Below are positions 1 through 14,102 of a stretch of 64,000 nucleotides of DNA, piece by piece. The DNA comes from Burhinus oedicnemus (lineage: Eukaryota; Chordata; Aves; Charadriiformes; Burhinidae): positions 71,242 to 135,241 of the forward strand of contig VFFE01007670.1 of assembly GCA_008921705.1 (NCBI GenBank). The letters are read 5' to 3'. Under the pieces are notes generated by a model. The model saw only the letters and a list, made by a program, of their open reading frames with translations, was not told where the DNA came from and did not search any database. Position numbers and translations under genes: made by a program. Numbering within the stretch: the first letter of the stretch is position 1; each line of letters starts with the position of its first letter.

Positions 1-894
1 GCCTGTTCTAAGGCTAGAATTTGAAGGAGGATCCTCAGTCCCAAAGGTCAGTGCCCTCTTCACCGGGCTGATAGCTATTCTGTGACAAACGCCTCTTTCT
101 TCCCCCTCCCTCCCTCTCCATTTCAAACCTGAGATAACTTCCTGACAATATTTTTCAGAAAACTTACACCTCTGTTCTCTCTCTTTTCCATTTAGCGTGC
201 CTCCACATAATATGAGCTATGCTTTGGACCACCGAGTTGAGCTCACATGTAAGCATTTTGTTGACAGAGACATAATAAGTAGTTTAGAAGAATTTGTTTA
301 AGAAGTAAGGTACACATTTAATTTTCATACTCAAATACTATGCTTCCTAAAAAGTCATTCCAAAGATTTCAGATTGTCTCCAGAATAGCAAATACCTTCC
401 CAAACTTGTAAAAAGTATCAACTTTGCCTTTGTTGTGAAAGACAGAGCGAGGTATAAACAGGAAGAGCAGAACAGATGAAGTTGGGTCCATTTCCTATGG
501 AGTTCTGTCCTCTCCTGTTGGGGAGATGCGTTTTGTTTATAGGATCAGCAATTTGGCAAATCCACCCAGATAACATTAGAATACCAAAGTGCAAGAGGCT
601 ACCCCCATCAAAACATTAAACTTCTTGCAGAAGTTGCTAAGAAACAGTCATGACAATGAATTCTTACCTGTACAGTGCAGTACGAAGTTCCACTGATATT
701 CAACGATGTAAGTAAATGCATTTCAACTCATTGCTTTTGAGCATGAGTTCACCACAGCCAGACATTTACTTTATTCTTTCAGAGATTAAGTGCCTTTGGG
801 AAATGAAAATTCTGATATTGAAATGTTCAAGGTAATTTTTTCAGCTCAGATTTACTTCTGTTCTCTAATTATTCCAAACTCTCTATTATATATA
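1..894. other. Non-repetitive AT-rich DNA, no gene seen
   Basis: I see no open frame of useful length, no splice-framed exon, no RNA gene and no recognisable transposon here. A short pyrimidine-rich patch lies near 100-125. Confidence 0.6.
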
Positions 895-1085
895 TATTTT
901 TATAACAAAGCCAAAAGCAAACCAAAAAAAAGAAAAACCACACACACACACACAAAAAAAAGACACCCCAAAACAAACAGAAAAAACCAAACCAAACCAA
1001 AAAACATACCAGACAAAACCTCACCAGTTAAGGAATGATAACTTCTTAGGGAAAGAAAAAAAAAAAAAAACCACAAACCCCAAAC
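895..1085. repeat. A-rich low-complexity tract with embedded (CA)n
   Basis: The plus strand is dominated by A runs broken by C. It includes a short (CA)n tract at about 939-954 and an uninterrupted run of about 15 A at 1056-1070. Open frames here on both strands (Lys/Thr/Asn-rich on plus, Phe/Leu-rich on minus) come from the composition and are not genes. No retroposed body lies directly upstream, so this is simple low-complexity DNA and not a recognisable poly(A) tail. Confidence 0.85.
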
Positions 1086-1528
1086 CAGAAAACAGCTACC
1101 ACAAATTGGAATGCTAATTGGCTTTAGCATAATACAACTTAATGATTTTGAAAAGATCACTGCAGTTAATAGACTTCACGTGAAGGATTAAGTAAAGTAG
1201 TTGTCTCATCTTTCAGCTGCTGGGCACTAAAAACTGAGACCAAATACTCTTACCTTCCCTTGAGAAATTTCTCTAGCAAGATAAATGAACACAGAGAGGC
1301 CTGAAAAGAGATTCCACGTTAGCAATTAAAATCTTTTCTCAGAACCTCTTATTTCACAATTGTGTTTGGTGAAGGCTGGTGGATAGTAAGACAAGCAGGG
1401 AAAAACGTGGACTGTATTGCTGTGGGCACTACCTGAAGAGACAGCGAGTACCTAGAAAGCAGCGAGGAGAGGAAGGAAATTGTGTCTCAGATACAAAGTT
1501 TCTGCTTGATTGGTTTTCTGTCAGTTAT
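1086..1528. other. Unique DNA, nothing recognised
   Basis: Non-repetitive sequence. A short purine-rich stretch (about 1380-1480) precedes the G-rich block. No coding or RNA feature could be supported. Confidence 0.5.
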
Positions 1529-1551
1529 GGGGCTGGGGAGGGGGGGAGGGG
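1529..1551 (+). other. G-quadruplex-forming motif
   Basis: Four G runs of 4, 4, 7 and 4 bases (1529-1532, 1535-1538, 1540-1546, 1548-1551) are separated by loops of only 2, 1 and 1 bases (CT, A, A). This meets the usual G3+N1-7 criterion with very short loops, which is known to favour a stable parallel quadruplex. It stands alone in AT-rich DNA. No promoter or exon was recognised beside it, so any function is unknown. Confidence 0.75.
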
Positions 1552-4500
1552 CGGAAGAAACAACTTATTAGATGTGAGCTGATACAACTTGGCAAGGTAG
1601 CAACTTCCAGAGGGCCCAGTCAATTCAGGAGCGCCCTTATAAAAGGGCACTCTGTAAGTATCACTGTAAGAAAGCACCAGGGATGCATTCCCGGCCACTT
1701 ACAACTTTTAAAATAATTACCTCCAGTTGCAATGCCCCAGAAACCTGATAGCCCATCACAGACCCCGTGCATCCTTTTACTCCAACTGCAGAAAACCATC
1801 TCTCTTCTGTGTGAGCACAAAGATGTGGAGTATAAAATCAGCCTGCATGATAGGTGCAGAGTCTTTAATTACACGGAGAGAGAGAAAAAGACCCAGTCAA
1901 GGCTCATTGATCCCGAATATGTAATACTGCCATTCAGAATTACCCCTTACTGCTGACAAGCCTGGTTCCCAAAACAGGACAACTAGCCTTCTCACAGGTC
2001 CCATTTGTGGAAATCATAAGGTCAGCACTCAGAATCTGGATTCTCTCACTACCTCTTAACCATCTAATGCCTAATATTTTCTGAACATGGACTGCTCTTG
2101 CTCTGGAAGCCTTTGGCTTGCTCTTCCTAATGACTAATTTTATTGTGGGATAGGGACAGGTGCTTCCAAAAAAACCACATCTAGGGAGCCTCATTGACCA
2201 AACAGGGGAGCCTGCTAGAGCAAGTCATGCTTCTTCCCTGCCTAAGACCAGTTCTTGCTTTCTTCCAACATAAGATCAAAAGACAGCCTCTGTGTGTGCC
2301 CAGGACATGTTGTAAGTGTACACATTCACCTAACCTAAAAATAGGCTAAAATACATTACAATGGTTGGCACGTACCCTCACACCCACTTTCTCAATTTGT
2401 CCAGCAAGTTCCTCTATCGTAAAAAATTTCTTGAAGTTCTACATGTTTCTGAATTTTAACACTTTTCTCTCCATTAAGGATCTCATAGCTATCTGCCCCT
2501 GAGATTACAGAAGTCAAACTTTTTTTCAAAAATTGTTAGAATGACAAGTGTTTACCAGCATAGTGTTTCTGGTTGAGTTACAGACTGTATGAAATTGATG
2601 GTGTAAGCTACTAGTTGCAGAGGAACATGCAACTTAAATGTGTGTATCAGTGGAAAGACGTACCCATTTTCTTCTGTATTCCTAAATGATAAAGCTTAAT
2701 CACAATAAAATATGTGACTGATCAATAAAATTAGAATTTCTCAGTTTGGCTATAGTTTGACTTGATACTTAATTCAGTAATTTTTGACAGCTGGCTGAAA
2801 ATCTCCATATCTAAGAGAAATACCTGACCTTTGATAGTATTCTAGTGACTATAACCTCCCAGCCCCACCAAACACACTTCCCATGTACTCAGGAGTAGCC
2901 CCCACCTCCTACAGCAGTAACAGCCTACATCCTCTGCAGTGAAATGCTGGTCACACTCCTCACATCGGTAGTCCTACATCCTCTCTGTGAAGGATAGTGC
3001 CCTCACTGGGATAGGGCAAAGTTAAGGAACCAATCTCAAGGTTCAATACCTCGAGAGGATGAAGTCATGGACGACAATACTTAGAGAAAATCTCATTAAA
3101 GTGGAAAATGTCTATACACAACTGTAAACATAACTGCAGTTAGGTACCTATATATGCTGTGGCTGTTGTCATGAGCTAAGCTTCTAAAAAGCTGGAGTAG
3201 TCTACAGAGACCAGCAGTCATTTTAATTTCATTTCAGTGAAGGCTGTGAAGAAAAAAAACAAATGCACTCTTCCTCTTCTGATGGAGCTTTTTTTCTGTT
3301 CTTATTTTGTTGTCCTTAATTTAAAATGAGAGTCATTCCAACAGAAAATATCTGATTGCTCTTTGAATGCAGAGAAACACAACGGAACAGATTAGCAAGG
3401 TGGTTTGCTGGTACTGATGCCTGTTGCTGGAATCTTTTGTCACAAAAGTATTTTCAGAAAGCAAGTAGAATCTGTCAAGTCCTCAACATTAGTCTCTTTC
3501 TCTCTAACAGTATTTCCACAGATTAATTAACTCAAATGTCATTCTCTTATAGCTGCATGCACTCTACAGAAGAGTACTTGGTAGCTGCTGTGTGTTTTGG
3601 ATCAAACAAAGCTCTGCAGGAATACAATCATAACTCCAGTAAATTACTATTGCAGTGGAATGCTACAGACTAAGCTTTTCAGATATATTCTGGGAGAAAT
3701 CTTAGCACGAGTGTGTTTTCAGAGCAAAAGCTTCACTATGGCCCTTTCTTCACCAGTAGAGGCAATCTGTAGTTGCCTTTCTACACGCATTCTGAGGACA
3801 AAAGACACTACCTTTTAGTAGGCATGGGACCCCCACTTTGGCCATTGCATCTCAGTGGAAATCCTTTACTTCAGAACATTGATACCTAAGGTATGGCTAT
3901 ATAACATTTACTTAGTAACGTGGGGATCCGTTATGAATAACTCCTGTTTGTCTAGTTAACCTGCATCAAGTAAACAACACATGTATACATGTATATTTGT
4001 TTGATCCTGTGCAATCCTGGCACCAGCCCTTGAAAATCAGACCCAAAATTAATCTCTACATTCAAAATATCTGAAAGACATTCAGTAACTTACATAAAAT
4101 TTGCTTCTTACTCTGCTCAGGCAAATTCCCTTGTATCTTCAAAAACATAAATGTGTCTTTATCTTCAGGAAATAAAACAAAACAGAAATAATACGGCCAT
4201 GCTGGTCAGTATGAACATAAATGCTAAAGAATAGTTCATGAGGCTCAAAGTTGCAAATGACTTCACACAAACTTTCATTGCCCCTTACTGACTTTGGTAA
4301 GTCTGAGTCTTCCTTTGCCTTCATCAATGACTCTTTCCTCCATAACGTCCATCCTCAGTGACAAAAGATCACAGTCTCTTTTTCAAAGGTTTTTCCCTTT
4401 TTTTTTTTCCTTTTCATTGACATTCTTAAAATAAGACCAAGAAAAAGGTGTAGCTCTAATCTCCTTCCAAACGGTGTAATGATTTCCCCTTTGCAATTTT

Positions 4501-7500
4501 TCCTGCTATGGTTAGACTGCAAAGCAATTATCTACTGGCATTTGAGGGTAAACGACACCTAGTATAAAACCTATGTAGGTAAATCACCAGATATATAAAG
4601 AGGTAGCAAAAACACATTGGAAAATCCCATTTCATATTTGAACGTCACACAAAGCAAGTCTGAATATTAGATTTATTTTAACAAAAAAAAAAAAATCCAG
4701 TATAATATAATTACTGCAGAAGCCAGAGGGATAAAAAGTCCCCCGAATTCTCACCATTCTCTGAGCAACTACTAAACTAACAGTTAAAAGGGGCTGAATG
4801 CTTTCTAGGCTAATATAGGGAAGCATTATGACAATCCTGCTCCTGAGCTTAAATCAGCATGGGTATATTAAAATAATGTCACATAATTTTCCTCATGAAA
4901 CTATCATTTCACTGTTACCTGGAGGGATACTGTAAGATACACTATAGTACTATAAATGTAAATATTCTGTACACCAAGCGTTCCATGAGAATGGAAACTT
5001 AATGATGTTTATATTACAACATCACTGCTGGAGTTAGGGTTGTATTAGCATTTCTGTGATAACCCACCCCACCATTTCCCAGAGGTTTATAACTCAACTG
5101 TAAAAATTTACTACAAGCTGAAATTTAACGTATCAGGTCCACCCCAGGAGCAATTTTTTTTTTAAAAAAAAGGAGAAAGCCATCTGCATGTTTTGAGATT
5201 GAGAATGTATATATAAATATGTTAAACATACTTTTTGGTGTTCAATTTAACAAAAAAAGCCACTAAATAAAATGGCTTTAAGAAAAAAAAAAATCCATAA
5301 CCACAGCCTCATTTGAAGGCATCAAGTGGAAAAATATGATGAACAATTAAAATAAAACTTCAGAAAACAGTCTATGAAGAGTCAAAGTAACTGCTAGGAA
5401 TAAAACCTGATGAAAAATGCCAAGATCCTGAATTTATTTAATGTGTTATTTTTCTGCCTTGTAAAGACCTAATTTTCATCCTGTTCTGTTTGAGAACACA
5501 GCATTGATTTTGCTGGTACAGCTACAGATTCAGTCCCTGAGTTATTGATATGTTTTTAAAATACAGAATACACTGTAATGTAAGCTGAGCCATAAAAGAG
5601 TTTCTTCTCCTGAACCATACTTCTTTCTCCCCAGATCTCAGCATTTCCATACTACAGATTTAGCTCATCCTCGTAGCCATCATGTCCGGCTCAAATCCCA
5701 AGTAGCCATGTAGGGATCAAAGCCTTCAGCTTCTTATTTTAGTGCCTATAGTTTTTGAGGTTAGTTCTCAAGACGTCTTTTGTTTGCTGAGATCATACCT
5801 AATGTGACTAAGATAGACATGGTTCTTTCTATGTCTGCACCTATATTGTGAAGCTTTGACACTCACTTTTATTTCTATTGATTTTTCTTTGTTATTGCTG
5901 CTATATATATTTTAGCTTCTTGAATATAAATGAGGTTTAGTGCTAATGCCTAGGTTATTGCTGTGAGCTATTCTAAGGAAATGTAAACTGTTCTTTCTTC
6001 TGTAAGACTCTGGGAGTGATCTGAGCCCAAACTCAATATATTTTTTTCCTCAGAATAACCATAAAGTTCTGCAACATAGCCCAAAACTGGGAAATCAGGG
6101 GTGGAGTGGGTGAACACATACAAATTTGAAACTAGGATTTCAGAACTACCTTACAGTTTGTTTTCAGAAGACCAGATTACCTCTGCGAAGCTTCGGTTTT
6201 TGCCTAGAAAGTTAAGAGGAATTTTAGTATTTTCCCATCAGCTAAAAGTGTGTGCGTTACAATTGGTGTGCAACGGAATTTGTAGCAGAATTTGAAAGAT
6301 AAACACTAGAAATGGCTCAGTAATCAAAATCTTTCTGTTTGGGGAATATTACAGACTTTAAGTGTCAGGGCAGTATTCGTTAGCTGTTTATTATTGACGA
6401 GACCTCTGCATTGTACAACTGCAGATAAACCATGCTCTGAAGAGTGTATGTGTGAAATACATAAGAAATACACAGAACACAAGAGAATATTAAAGAACAT
6501 AAAAATTTCCAAATGTAAGTATTTAATTCTTTAACATTCTCTGTTTTTCTTGGAGAAGGCTGAGAGGCCAAACCAGCGCACTACTTAGAACAGGAATCTT
6601 TAGGATAGATCCAAGTCAGAAGAAGAAATTATTCAACTGCAAAAAACTTGTGATGGCAACAGTATGCACTGATGTGCATGAAAAAAAAGAAAAATCACAA
6701 GTTCTTGAGTGGAAATATGAAAATCAGGCAAAGAAGTAGTCACTTACTTGAATCTGACTAAATCCTTTCAAATAAAAACAGATACTCACTTAGTGAAGTA
6801 ACCATGAAGCTGGTAGCAAGAAAAGCACAACAGCTTTGAGGATCATGATCAGACTATCAAATAGCGATGCCTACACTCTGAAAGAATTTTCTTGCACTTT
6901 GTGATCAGTCACGTACTGTTTCTCTCCTTAATAGTTTCTAATCCTAGCACTCCAATGATACGACAGTATTTGTTTTTCTTCAGATGAAACCACTGCATAT
7001 AACTCATGTTACAGAAATGTCAAGGAACGATTGCCATAGAGTCATTCAAAAGGTAGCCAGAACAGACCTTTAGAAGGCAGGACCCGTGCATAAACACTAT
7101 AGACAGATCTTTCCCAAAAGTAGTTTTAAGAAACCTTTGGTGAGGTAAATACCATACCTTTCTCCAGCAGTCCTTTTCTGCCTTTGCTTTGATAAAGTTG
7201 CTGCTTCCAGGATTCAGAGGGCCCTTTTTCTAATGTTTCTTGTTTTTCCCTCTCACAGCTCCCTTAGCAGATACACTGAGTGATAGTGTTATACAATTCA
7301 GCCTGGAGAAATCTCATGGAAATCAATTTGACTAATGCACACACAACATAAAAGAGGATATTTAACTGCAAAGAGGACATTTTTTCCCCTGGACTGGAGA
7401 ACAAGAGCAATCATTTGAGCTAGAGTTTCTATATGGAAGTTGGAGAGAAGTGATGGTTTCCCCATGGATTAACATTTCCTGACTTTGCTCTTCACACAAA

Positions 7501-10500
7501 GGTTACAACTACTTATGCTATATGCAAGCTATGCATAATAATTAGAAACAGGGCACACTGTCTAAATCATCATACTTGTTAGCATTTCAATGCAGATATC
7601 TTTTTAATCCTTGAATTTCTAATGTCAACAGTAGCTGCTTAGAGTTGTCATTGAAATCTTTAATTTCTCTCCTCTTCATACTGCATCTGTGTGCACACAT
7701 TGTTCATTGATTATGGTTTGGTGTTTCTTTTAGGCTTTTATAACCTTGCAGTAGATTTATGCACATGAGAACTTACACTGGCAACCTAGTACATGTTATA
7801 CAAGAGAGGAGTTATATTTGAGTGAAAAGTATTGAAGTTACTTAAGATCCTATTCAGTAGGATTATATAGCATAATAAAGGTCAGCTGTGATGCATACTA
7901 TTATGTTAACATGCAAAAGGATGTGTAGTAGTAGATGATGGGAAGGGTTTATCTATTATAAAAGCTGTCGTGCTTTAGGAATAAGTTTCGGATAGCAATA
8001 GACAGTGACAGTGGATTATTGTAGGCTTATGGGAAAAAACATTTTCATATCAGATGAATCAATCATTTGAAAACTGGAGTCAGAATCCCAGATCCTCACA
8101 GGGCAAGGAAAAATACCTGAGGAGCTTTAGAAAGAAGCTTTTGTGAGGGCTCTGAGCTGGTGCGGTTGTTTCAGCAGGTTTCTTCATAGTGGATCTATCC
8201 ATTCATATTAAACTCATACTGAAAAGACCCCACTGTGACTTTTGCACATCATGTATCAAGAATACAAATGTTTGCTGTGATGTGCCATAGTTAGCAACAA
8301 CTAACAAAATCAGGACATGGCATGATAATTAAAAATAAGCATTTTGGCTTTTTTTTTGACCGCTGATTGCCTCCATCACCAAATTCTTCCAGATTTTCTG
8401 TGGTTTGGAAAAGAAAGGGGGGAAGAATTTCTTTTTTCTGCAGTTTCGTTATGGAAGGTGTTGAGTGTTACAAGGTACTTAAGGCCCTGTACAAGTCAGT
8501 TCTGAAACACAGTTCATGCATTACTTATGAGATTTCACTGCAATGTAAATCTGAGTGATTTTCATTTGTTCCCTTGGTCTTAAATGAAACAACATTTACT
8601 AAGTCCAAGGAATCATTTTCAGAGTTCAAATTCTAAAGAGAAATGTGTGGTATGGTAAAAATTATTAATAAAAAATAAATACATGTCCAAGCAAATAAAG
8701 CTTCTGCACTATAAGACTTCACATTTGTCTGTATTAATGTTTAATGCATTTGTAAAAAGCAGTCCTGCTTTGCAGATTATAGCCACAAAAGTGTCCTGCA
8801 ACCTACTAGCACTTACAATCACAGCATGGGTCCAAAGAGGATTGTTAGAAATGCATCATCCATGTTTGATAGATCAGAGGAACTGTACAGAGTACATTAA
8901 AGCCATATTATAGTTACTAACAGGAAAGTGAATGCAAAAATATTTCTGGGTTAGCTTTAAAATAAGATACTAACTTACCACTGATTGGCTTAAGCACATT
9001 TAGGAAATTAGCAGTAGGTGTTGGAGCTTGCTAAAAAAACTCAGTTATGACCTACAGAAACCAGTTGCACAACAGGGACTTAAAAAAAAAGGTAAAAACA
9101 TTACGCTAATCATAGTGCTTTATAAATGACATGTCTTTACATTATAATAAAACAAAAATGAGCCTTGAAAAACTTTGATGTGCTCTACCATAACCAGTAT
9201 ACATCCATGATATTGAGAGCAAAGCATAGCCCATTGTTCCTCAGGCATCTTTAAAAAATACCTAATAATTTATCTGGAATATTTTTTTCCATCTCTGAGT
9301 TACTAAGATATGTAACATTTAAAAACAATATGAATTTAGAACACAGGCAGGATATATTTGCTTTATCGTTCATTCAGAAGGTTTTGCCCAGGGTTATTTC
9401 AGTGATATCGCTGCTGTTCCTGCATTTGTGTCCAGGTAGGAGTACCACGACCTGCCAGTACAATGGAAAATATTTCCAACTACATTTACAAGATATTTCA
9501 ATTTCAATTGAAAAAGATATTTTGAAGGGGGTTTTTATATGTAAAGATTATAGATATCAGTAAAAAATAAAGCACTGAATTGAATAATTGCACAAAATAT
9601 TAAAGAAGTGTTAGTATTTGCAGTAAACGTGATCCCAAATAAACACATTAGCGTCAGACACCTTATAGAAATGCAAGCTCAAGTTATTCTCCCTTGAAAG
9701 ATAAAAAAGGGCAGGGCATATGAGAATAGTCTCAAGATTGTTATACATACACGCACATGATTAGTTACAATCTGAACTTGAGACTTGAATTCTTTGTTAT
9801 TGAACAAAAGCTTAATCTTCCAAACTTCTTGGGGAAATAGCTTTAAACAGGTGAAAACAAAATACAATTAACGAAGAAGTAAAAGGATATGAAGAGCCAT
9901 TTGAGGCAGCAGTACAAAAAAAAAAGACAAAATAAAACGTTTTCCAACCTGAATAAATCTTTGTGGGAAATACTAAAATAAAAAAAGGATAAGAGGAAGA
10001 AATTAAATAGATCTGAAATTACGAGTGTACTAGAAAACACAGTACAATAAACTTCAAGCCAGCCTTTTGGGGTAAGATTAAAAATAAGAATTATAAACTA
10101 TATGAGAAGTATTTTGTAGAAACTGTACCTCGGTCAGAAATAAAGCAATCTAACTTATCTTCCCAGATGCAATATTCTGCAGTTTAATTTGGTAAGCTAA
10201 GTATTGCTTTTGATCTTTTAGCTGATTTCTGCCTAACTAGCTTTAATCTTAATGTTTACTTTTAATTGACACTCAGCAATTCCATGAGTTATTATGCCAA
10301 CAACAGGTCTTCGCTATGTAAAAATGCTCAAAAATATCTTGAAGTCAGAACAACCAATTAAAATGCTGTTTAGAAATTTGCAAAATACTAAAGAAGAGGT
10401 TCCAAAATGGTGACAAACATTTTATATTGAAGGAGGAGTCCAGAATGACTTGCAATCCACTCTTCTAGTTAATGGCTCACACACAAGAGAAGCAGGGCAT

Positions 10501-13500
10501 ACCACCACCATGCCTCCAAAACTGTTTATGATTGAATTGTAATTTGTAAGATAAGAAGCTTTTCAAATATATGTCATGTGATTAGGAATGCACTTTTGTG
10601 TATTGTGTAGAATTCACTTGTGTGTGTAAGGCAAATTGGTCTTAGAGGGGGATTTTCCGAAGTGTACAGCATGGTGGGGTCATGGGACCAAGTAGATGTT
10701 GAGCAGTTCCAAAAAAATATGGTGATGTCATTCAGACCAAGACTTCCTCCTATCAGTTTCCCTAGGATTATAGTCTCAGTAAGGGTAAAATCCCATTTAT
10801 GGGACAGAATGGGTGGAGAGTTGAACTACTGGAATATCACATCCTTTACCATTAATTTGGCAGCAAGGAGAAGTTAAGCCAAGGTCTCCAGTTTTGTAGG
10901 ATCATTTACATCAGAGAATAAAATGCCCATGGGTATCTTTGTCCTAGCTTCAATACGCACCGTAATATAGCAATGGAGATGCAGTGACAGATTGGCAACT
11001 ACGTACTTGCAACCCCTAGAGAGTTTGATTTTTAGTTTTTAGCCCCTGTGTTGTTGCATATGTAGCTGGAGAGATGTAAGTATATTAATTTCATTCTTAG
11101 TATGCAACAATCACACCTACATTTTACTTTGTAGTTAGACCTTTAGGGAGTAGCTCTCAGGCTGATTTTGCTGGGAAACTTCCCAGGAAAATGTCATTCA
11201 ACCTTTGCATCTTCTCTCCTATCCCTCTCTGCCTTATCCACCTCTCTTCCTCCTGAAATTTTCTCCTTCACATCAAAAGTTTACTGTTATTTTGAAGCAA
11301 TAGGAATCAAGGACAAAGGAGAGAGCTAGCTCTATCAGAGCCTGTGTTGAAAGTTCCTGAGGATGTGGGAGAGAGGAAAGAAACGTGAATTGTTGTAATC
11401 CAAGATGAAGAATTTGGAGGTTGGAATGCAAGGATTTTTGGACAAGCCAGTGGAAAGGGGGGTGAGGTATACATATATTTACGCACATATTTGAGGGGCA
11501 AAAGGAATTGAGATTGTATAACGTTTCTGACATCTACTGCAATAGGCTATTCATTAAATCCTTGCTTTGCCTCCATTCAGTCAAATTCTTGGTACCATTT
11601 CAAAATGAATCCAGGCTTAAATAAAAGAGTTATAAGAAATATCTACAAAGCTCTTCAGAGTGAGTACAACAGGCAACAACTTTTTGGAACAACAGAGAGA
11701 GAATGTTGATATGTTGAGGCGTTTCATCCATTTAAAACCTTTCTTCCTTTTATCAAGTATCTTTTAATTTTTATAAGTTCCTAGAGCCAGAAAGAGGCCT
11801 CTTTAATTATAAATGTAAAGAATAAATACAAATCTTTAACTTGCAACACTTCACTTTAGATTTAAGAATAAATGTGATTTAGAATATTCCTTTATTGTAT
11901 ATCAGTTTTTAGTAACTGGAAGTCAAAGTCACTGAAGACTGACAGAACAATGTAACCAGCTTAGCTTTGAGAAATTCAGGGCAACCTAGAGTCTCCTCTC
12001 AGACAAAGACACAACATATAGATGTCCTAGAACTCATCTGGAAGGAACACTGTGCACTCCAGTATGCATTTCTGCAAGTAAAAATGTTTTTTTCTCTGCC
12101 TATAGTTTGCTAAACCTGCTCATTGCAATCCTGTAAATATTCCTTTAAATCAAAAGGAGGTAGTTGCTAATATCCAGCCTGATGTCCCATTTTTGAAGAC
12201 TCAGAAAGGAGCAAACTTTCTTCATTTTCTCTTCATCACTACAGGGATCATTAACAAAGATGAGAAGTCACCACAATAATAATAGAGCCCCAGTTGTGTC
12301 TCCAAATATAAGTGGGCAATTTCAACACTGCAAATCCATAGCCCGGGCTTCACCCAGAAGTGAAAGCAGCAAGGCAGAGATTACATTTCAGTGACGTGAA
12401 CAGACAGGACTACGGCTCTGCCAGTCATCTCACCATCTGGGCTTGGATGGAGCATGGAAATGCAGTCTGGAGCACAAGCTATTTCCCCTAGCCACAAAAG
12501 CAACAGCTTCTCCTAGCCTCTGCACTGTGGTAGATGTTAGGTACCGTTTAAACAAAATAGATGTATGGATCATAGCAGAGGACAGGGAATGGAACTGGTA
12601 CCTTTGTGCTAACCCTTGTCCTCTGAGAAACAGCGGCTCTGGTTTCCCTGAACCAGTTAGGCTGGAAATAGATCAAAAATCAGGAAAGTAAGATGAAGAT
12701 CAGCTGCTCAATGATATCAATTCAAAGTGATTCCACCAGCTTTTCAGTAGACTGAGTATCAGCTGTGCGTATCTGCAGGTCAACACCAGTGTGAAACTTC
12801 AGTGTCTTGCTGAGATGTAACAAGGGGAATAGGTGTTGAGTGGGTGGAGGGAAGGAAAGCAGAGAGAGTTCAAATTATGCATAAACCTTGATCCTGCACA
12901 TCTTTGCAGCTTTCTTCTAATTTTACAGAATTTCATCTTCGGGGCGGGAAGCACAAGTTTAGCTACAGAGAAATCCTTTAAGTTTGAATCATGTTCAAAA
13001 AACAAGCAAGCAAGCCAGAGATGCAGGAAGATCAGAAATGAAAAGCTATGCTACTAATCACTCCTCAACAACAACACCTCAATATGAGGGTGACAGTTAT
13101 TGCCCTCCTCCCCTCACTACAGCCCGACACATGAAATAAAAAAAAGAAAGATGGGAGGGAGCAGAATACTCAGTTAGGAACTAAGCTAAGAGACCACACC
13201 ATCAAAAGATGAGAGGTCTAGTCTGCTTGGGCCAAAAGTGGTGACAATCGTCATCTCCCTTGAATTTATCAACTGCAAGTCCTCCTCCCATCGGATTCTC
13301 TCCACAAACTTCAGATGACATCACTGCATAGATTACAATGGTCAAATCTCCTCTCACAACCAGGAGGGCAAGAAACATGGTACCCAGGAATTCAAGCCTA
13401 ATTACATTTATATTCCGGCCAAGTTTTAAAAAAAAAATAAAAAAAATTCCTGAAATCCTGAACCTTACATTCATCCTTACCTAGGTGGGTGCTAGGCTTG

Positions 13501-13560
13501 GAGATTTCATCACAGGAATTATGATCATCTTCTGACACATGTAGAGCCTGTTAGGTGAGG
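1552..13560. other. 12 kb of unique AT-rich DNA without a recognisable gene
   Basis: The only open frames are short (under about 90 codons), have no recognisable protein similarity and often lack an ATG. There is no CR1 tail, LTR, tRNA or snRNA signature. Minor structure includes a perfect 14-bp palindrome at 3979-3992 (acatgtatacatgt), short A or T runs near 4398, 4682, 5153-5170 and 5283, and a purine-rich patch near 12840. Consistent with intergenic or deep intronic sequence. Confidence 0.55.
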
Positions 13561-13805
13561 ATCACAGGATAATTCAGCTTGGAAGGGGCCTCAGGATGTC
13601 TCTCATCCAACCTCCTGCTCAAAGCAGGGCCAACTCTGAGATCAGACTCTTGGAGCCTGGCTCCATCTTCTTGATGACCTCCTCGTAGGTACTGGGAGCT
13701 GCTATTAGGTGTCCAGAAAGCCAGCTCTTCTCCAGGTTGAACAAGCCTGATTCCCTCAGTCTCTTCTCACAGGGCAAGTGCTCTGATATCCTCACCATCT
13801 TTAAA
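13561..13805 (-). mobile_element. CR1 LINE 3'-end fragment
   Basis: Read on the minus strand, the segment ends in a CR1-type 3' UTR. On the plus strand this is 'cacaggataattcagcttgg', then 'ggggcctcaggatgtc' and 'catccaacctcctgctcaaag'. Upstream in the element comes the ORF2 C-terminal region ('cttctccaggttgaacaagcc', 'ccctcagtctcttctca'). The body is 5'-truncated and shorter than the family would predict between these landmarks, so it probably carries internal deletions. CR1 elements move by target-primed reverse transcription and are typically left as such dead 5'-truncated copies. Confidence 0.85.
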
Positions 13806-14017
13806 GTAGTTGAACATTAGCTTCTAGAAAGAAATAGAGTACATCACAAATTCCTTCATTCATCCAGTAAGAATTTATGGAAGATATACAACAGAAGGGT
13901 TAGAAACGAGGTAAGATACACTTTTTGATAGCTGTGCTAAGATCTATACTGGTGCAGACAAATACCAAACTGCTATATTGAAAAATATTGTTATAGCATC
14001 TCTTACAGGAGATAATT

Positions 14018-14102
14018 CATAAAATCACAGGAAAATTCAGGTTGGAAGGAGGTAATCTAGACCAACATCCTTCCCAAAGCAAGGTCAGCTGTGAAGTCAG
14101 GT
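14018..14102 (-). mobile_element. CR1 LINE 3'-tip fragment
   Basis: A short minus-strand CR1 3' UTR. The plus strand reads 'cataaaatcacaggaaaatt', then 'caggttggaaggagg', then 'tctagaccaacatccttcc'. Only the last 85 bases or so of the element remain. It lies about 210 bp from another minus-strand CR1 3' end, and because both keep the 3' tip they are separate insertions and not halves of one. Confidence 0.75.

Noticed and set aside
3979..3992. 14-bp perfect palindrome acatgtatacatgt
   Set aside because: Alternating purine-pyrimidine AT-rich palindromes of this size are expected by chance in AT-rich DNA, and no linked feature was found.
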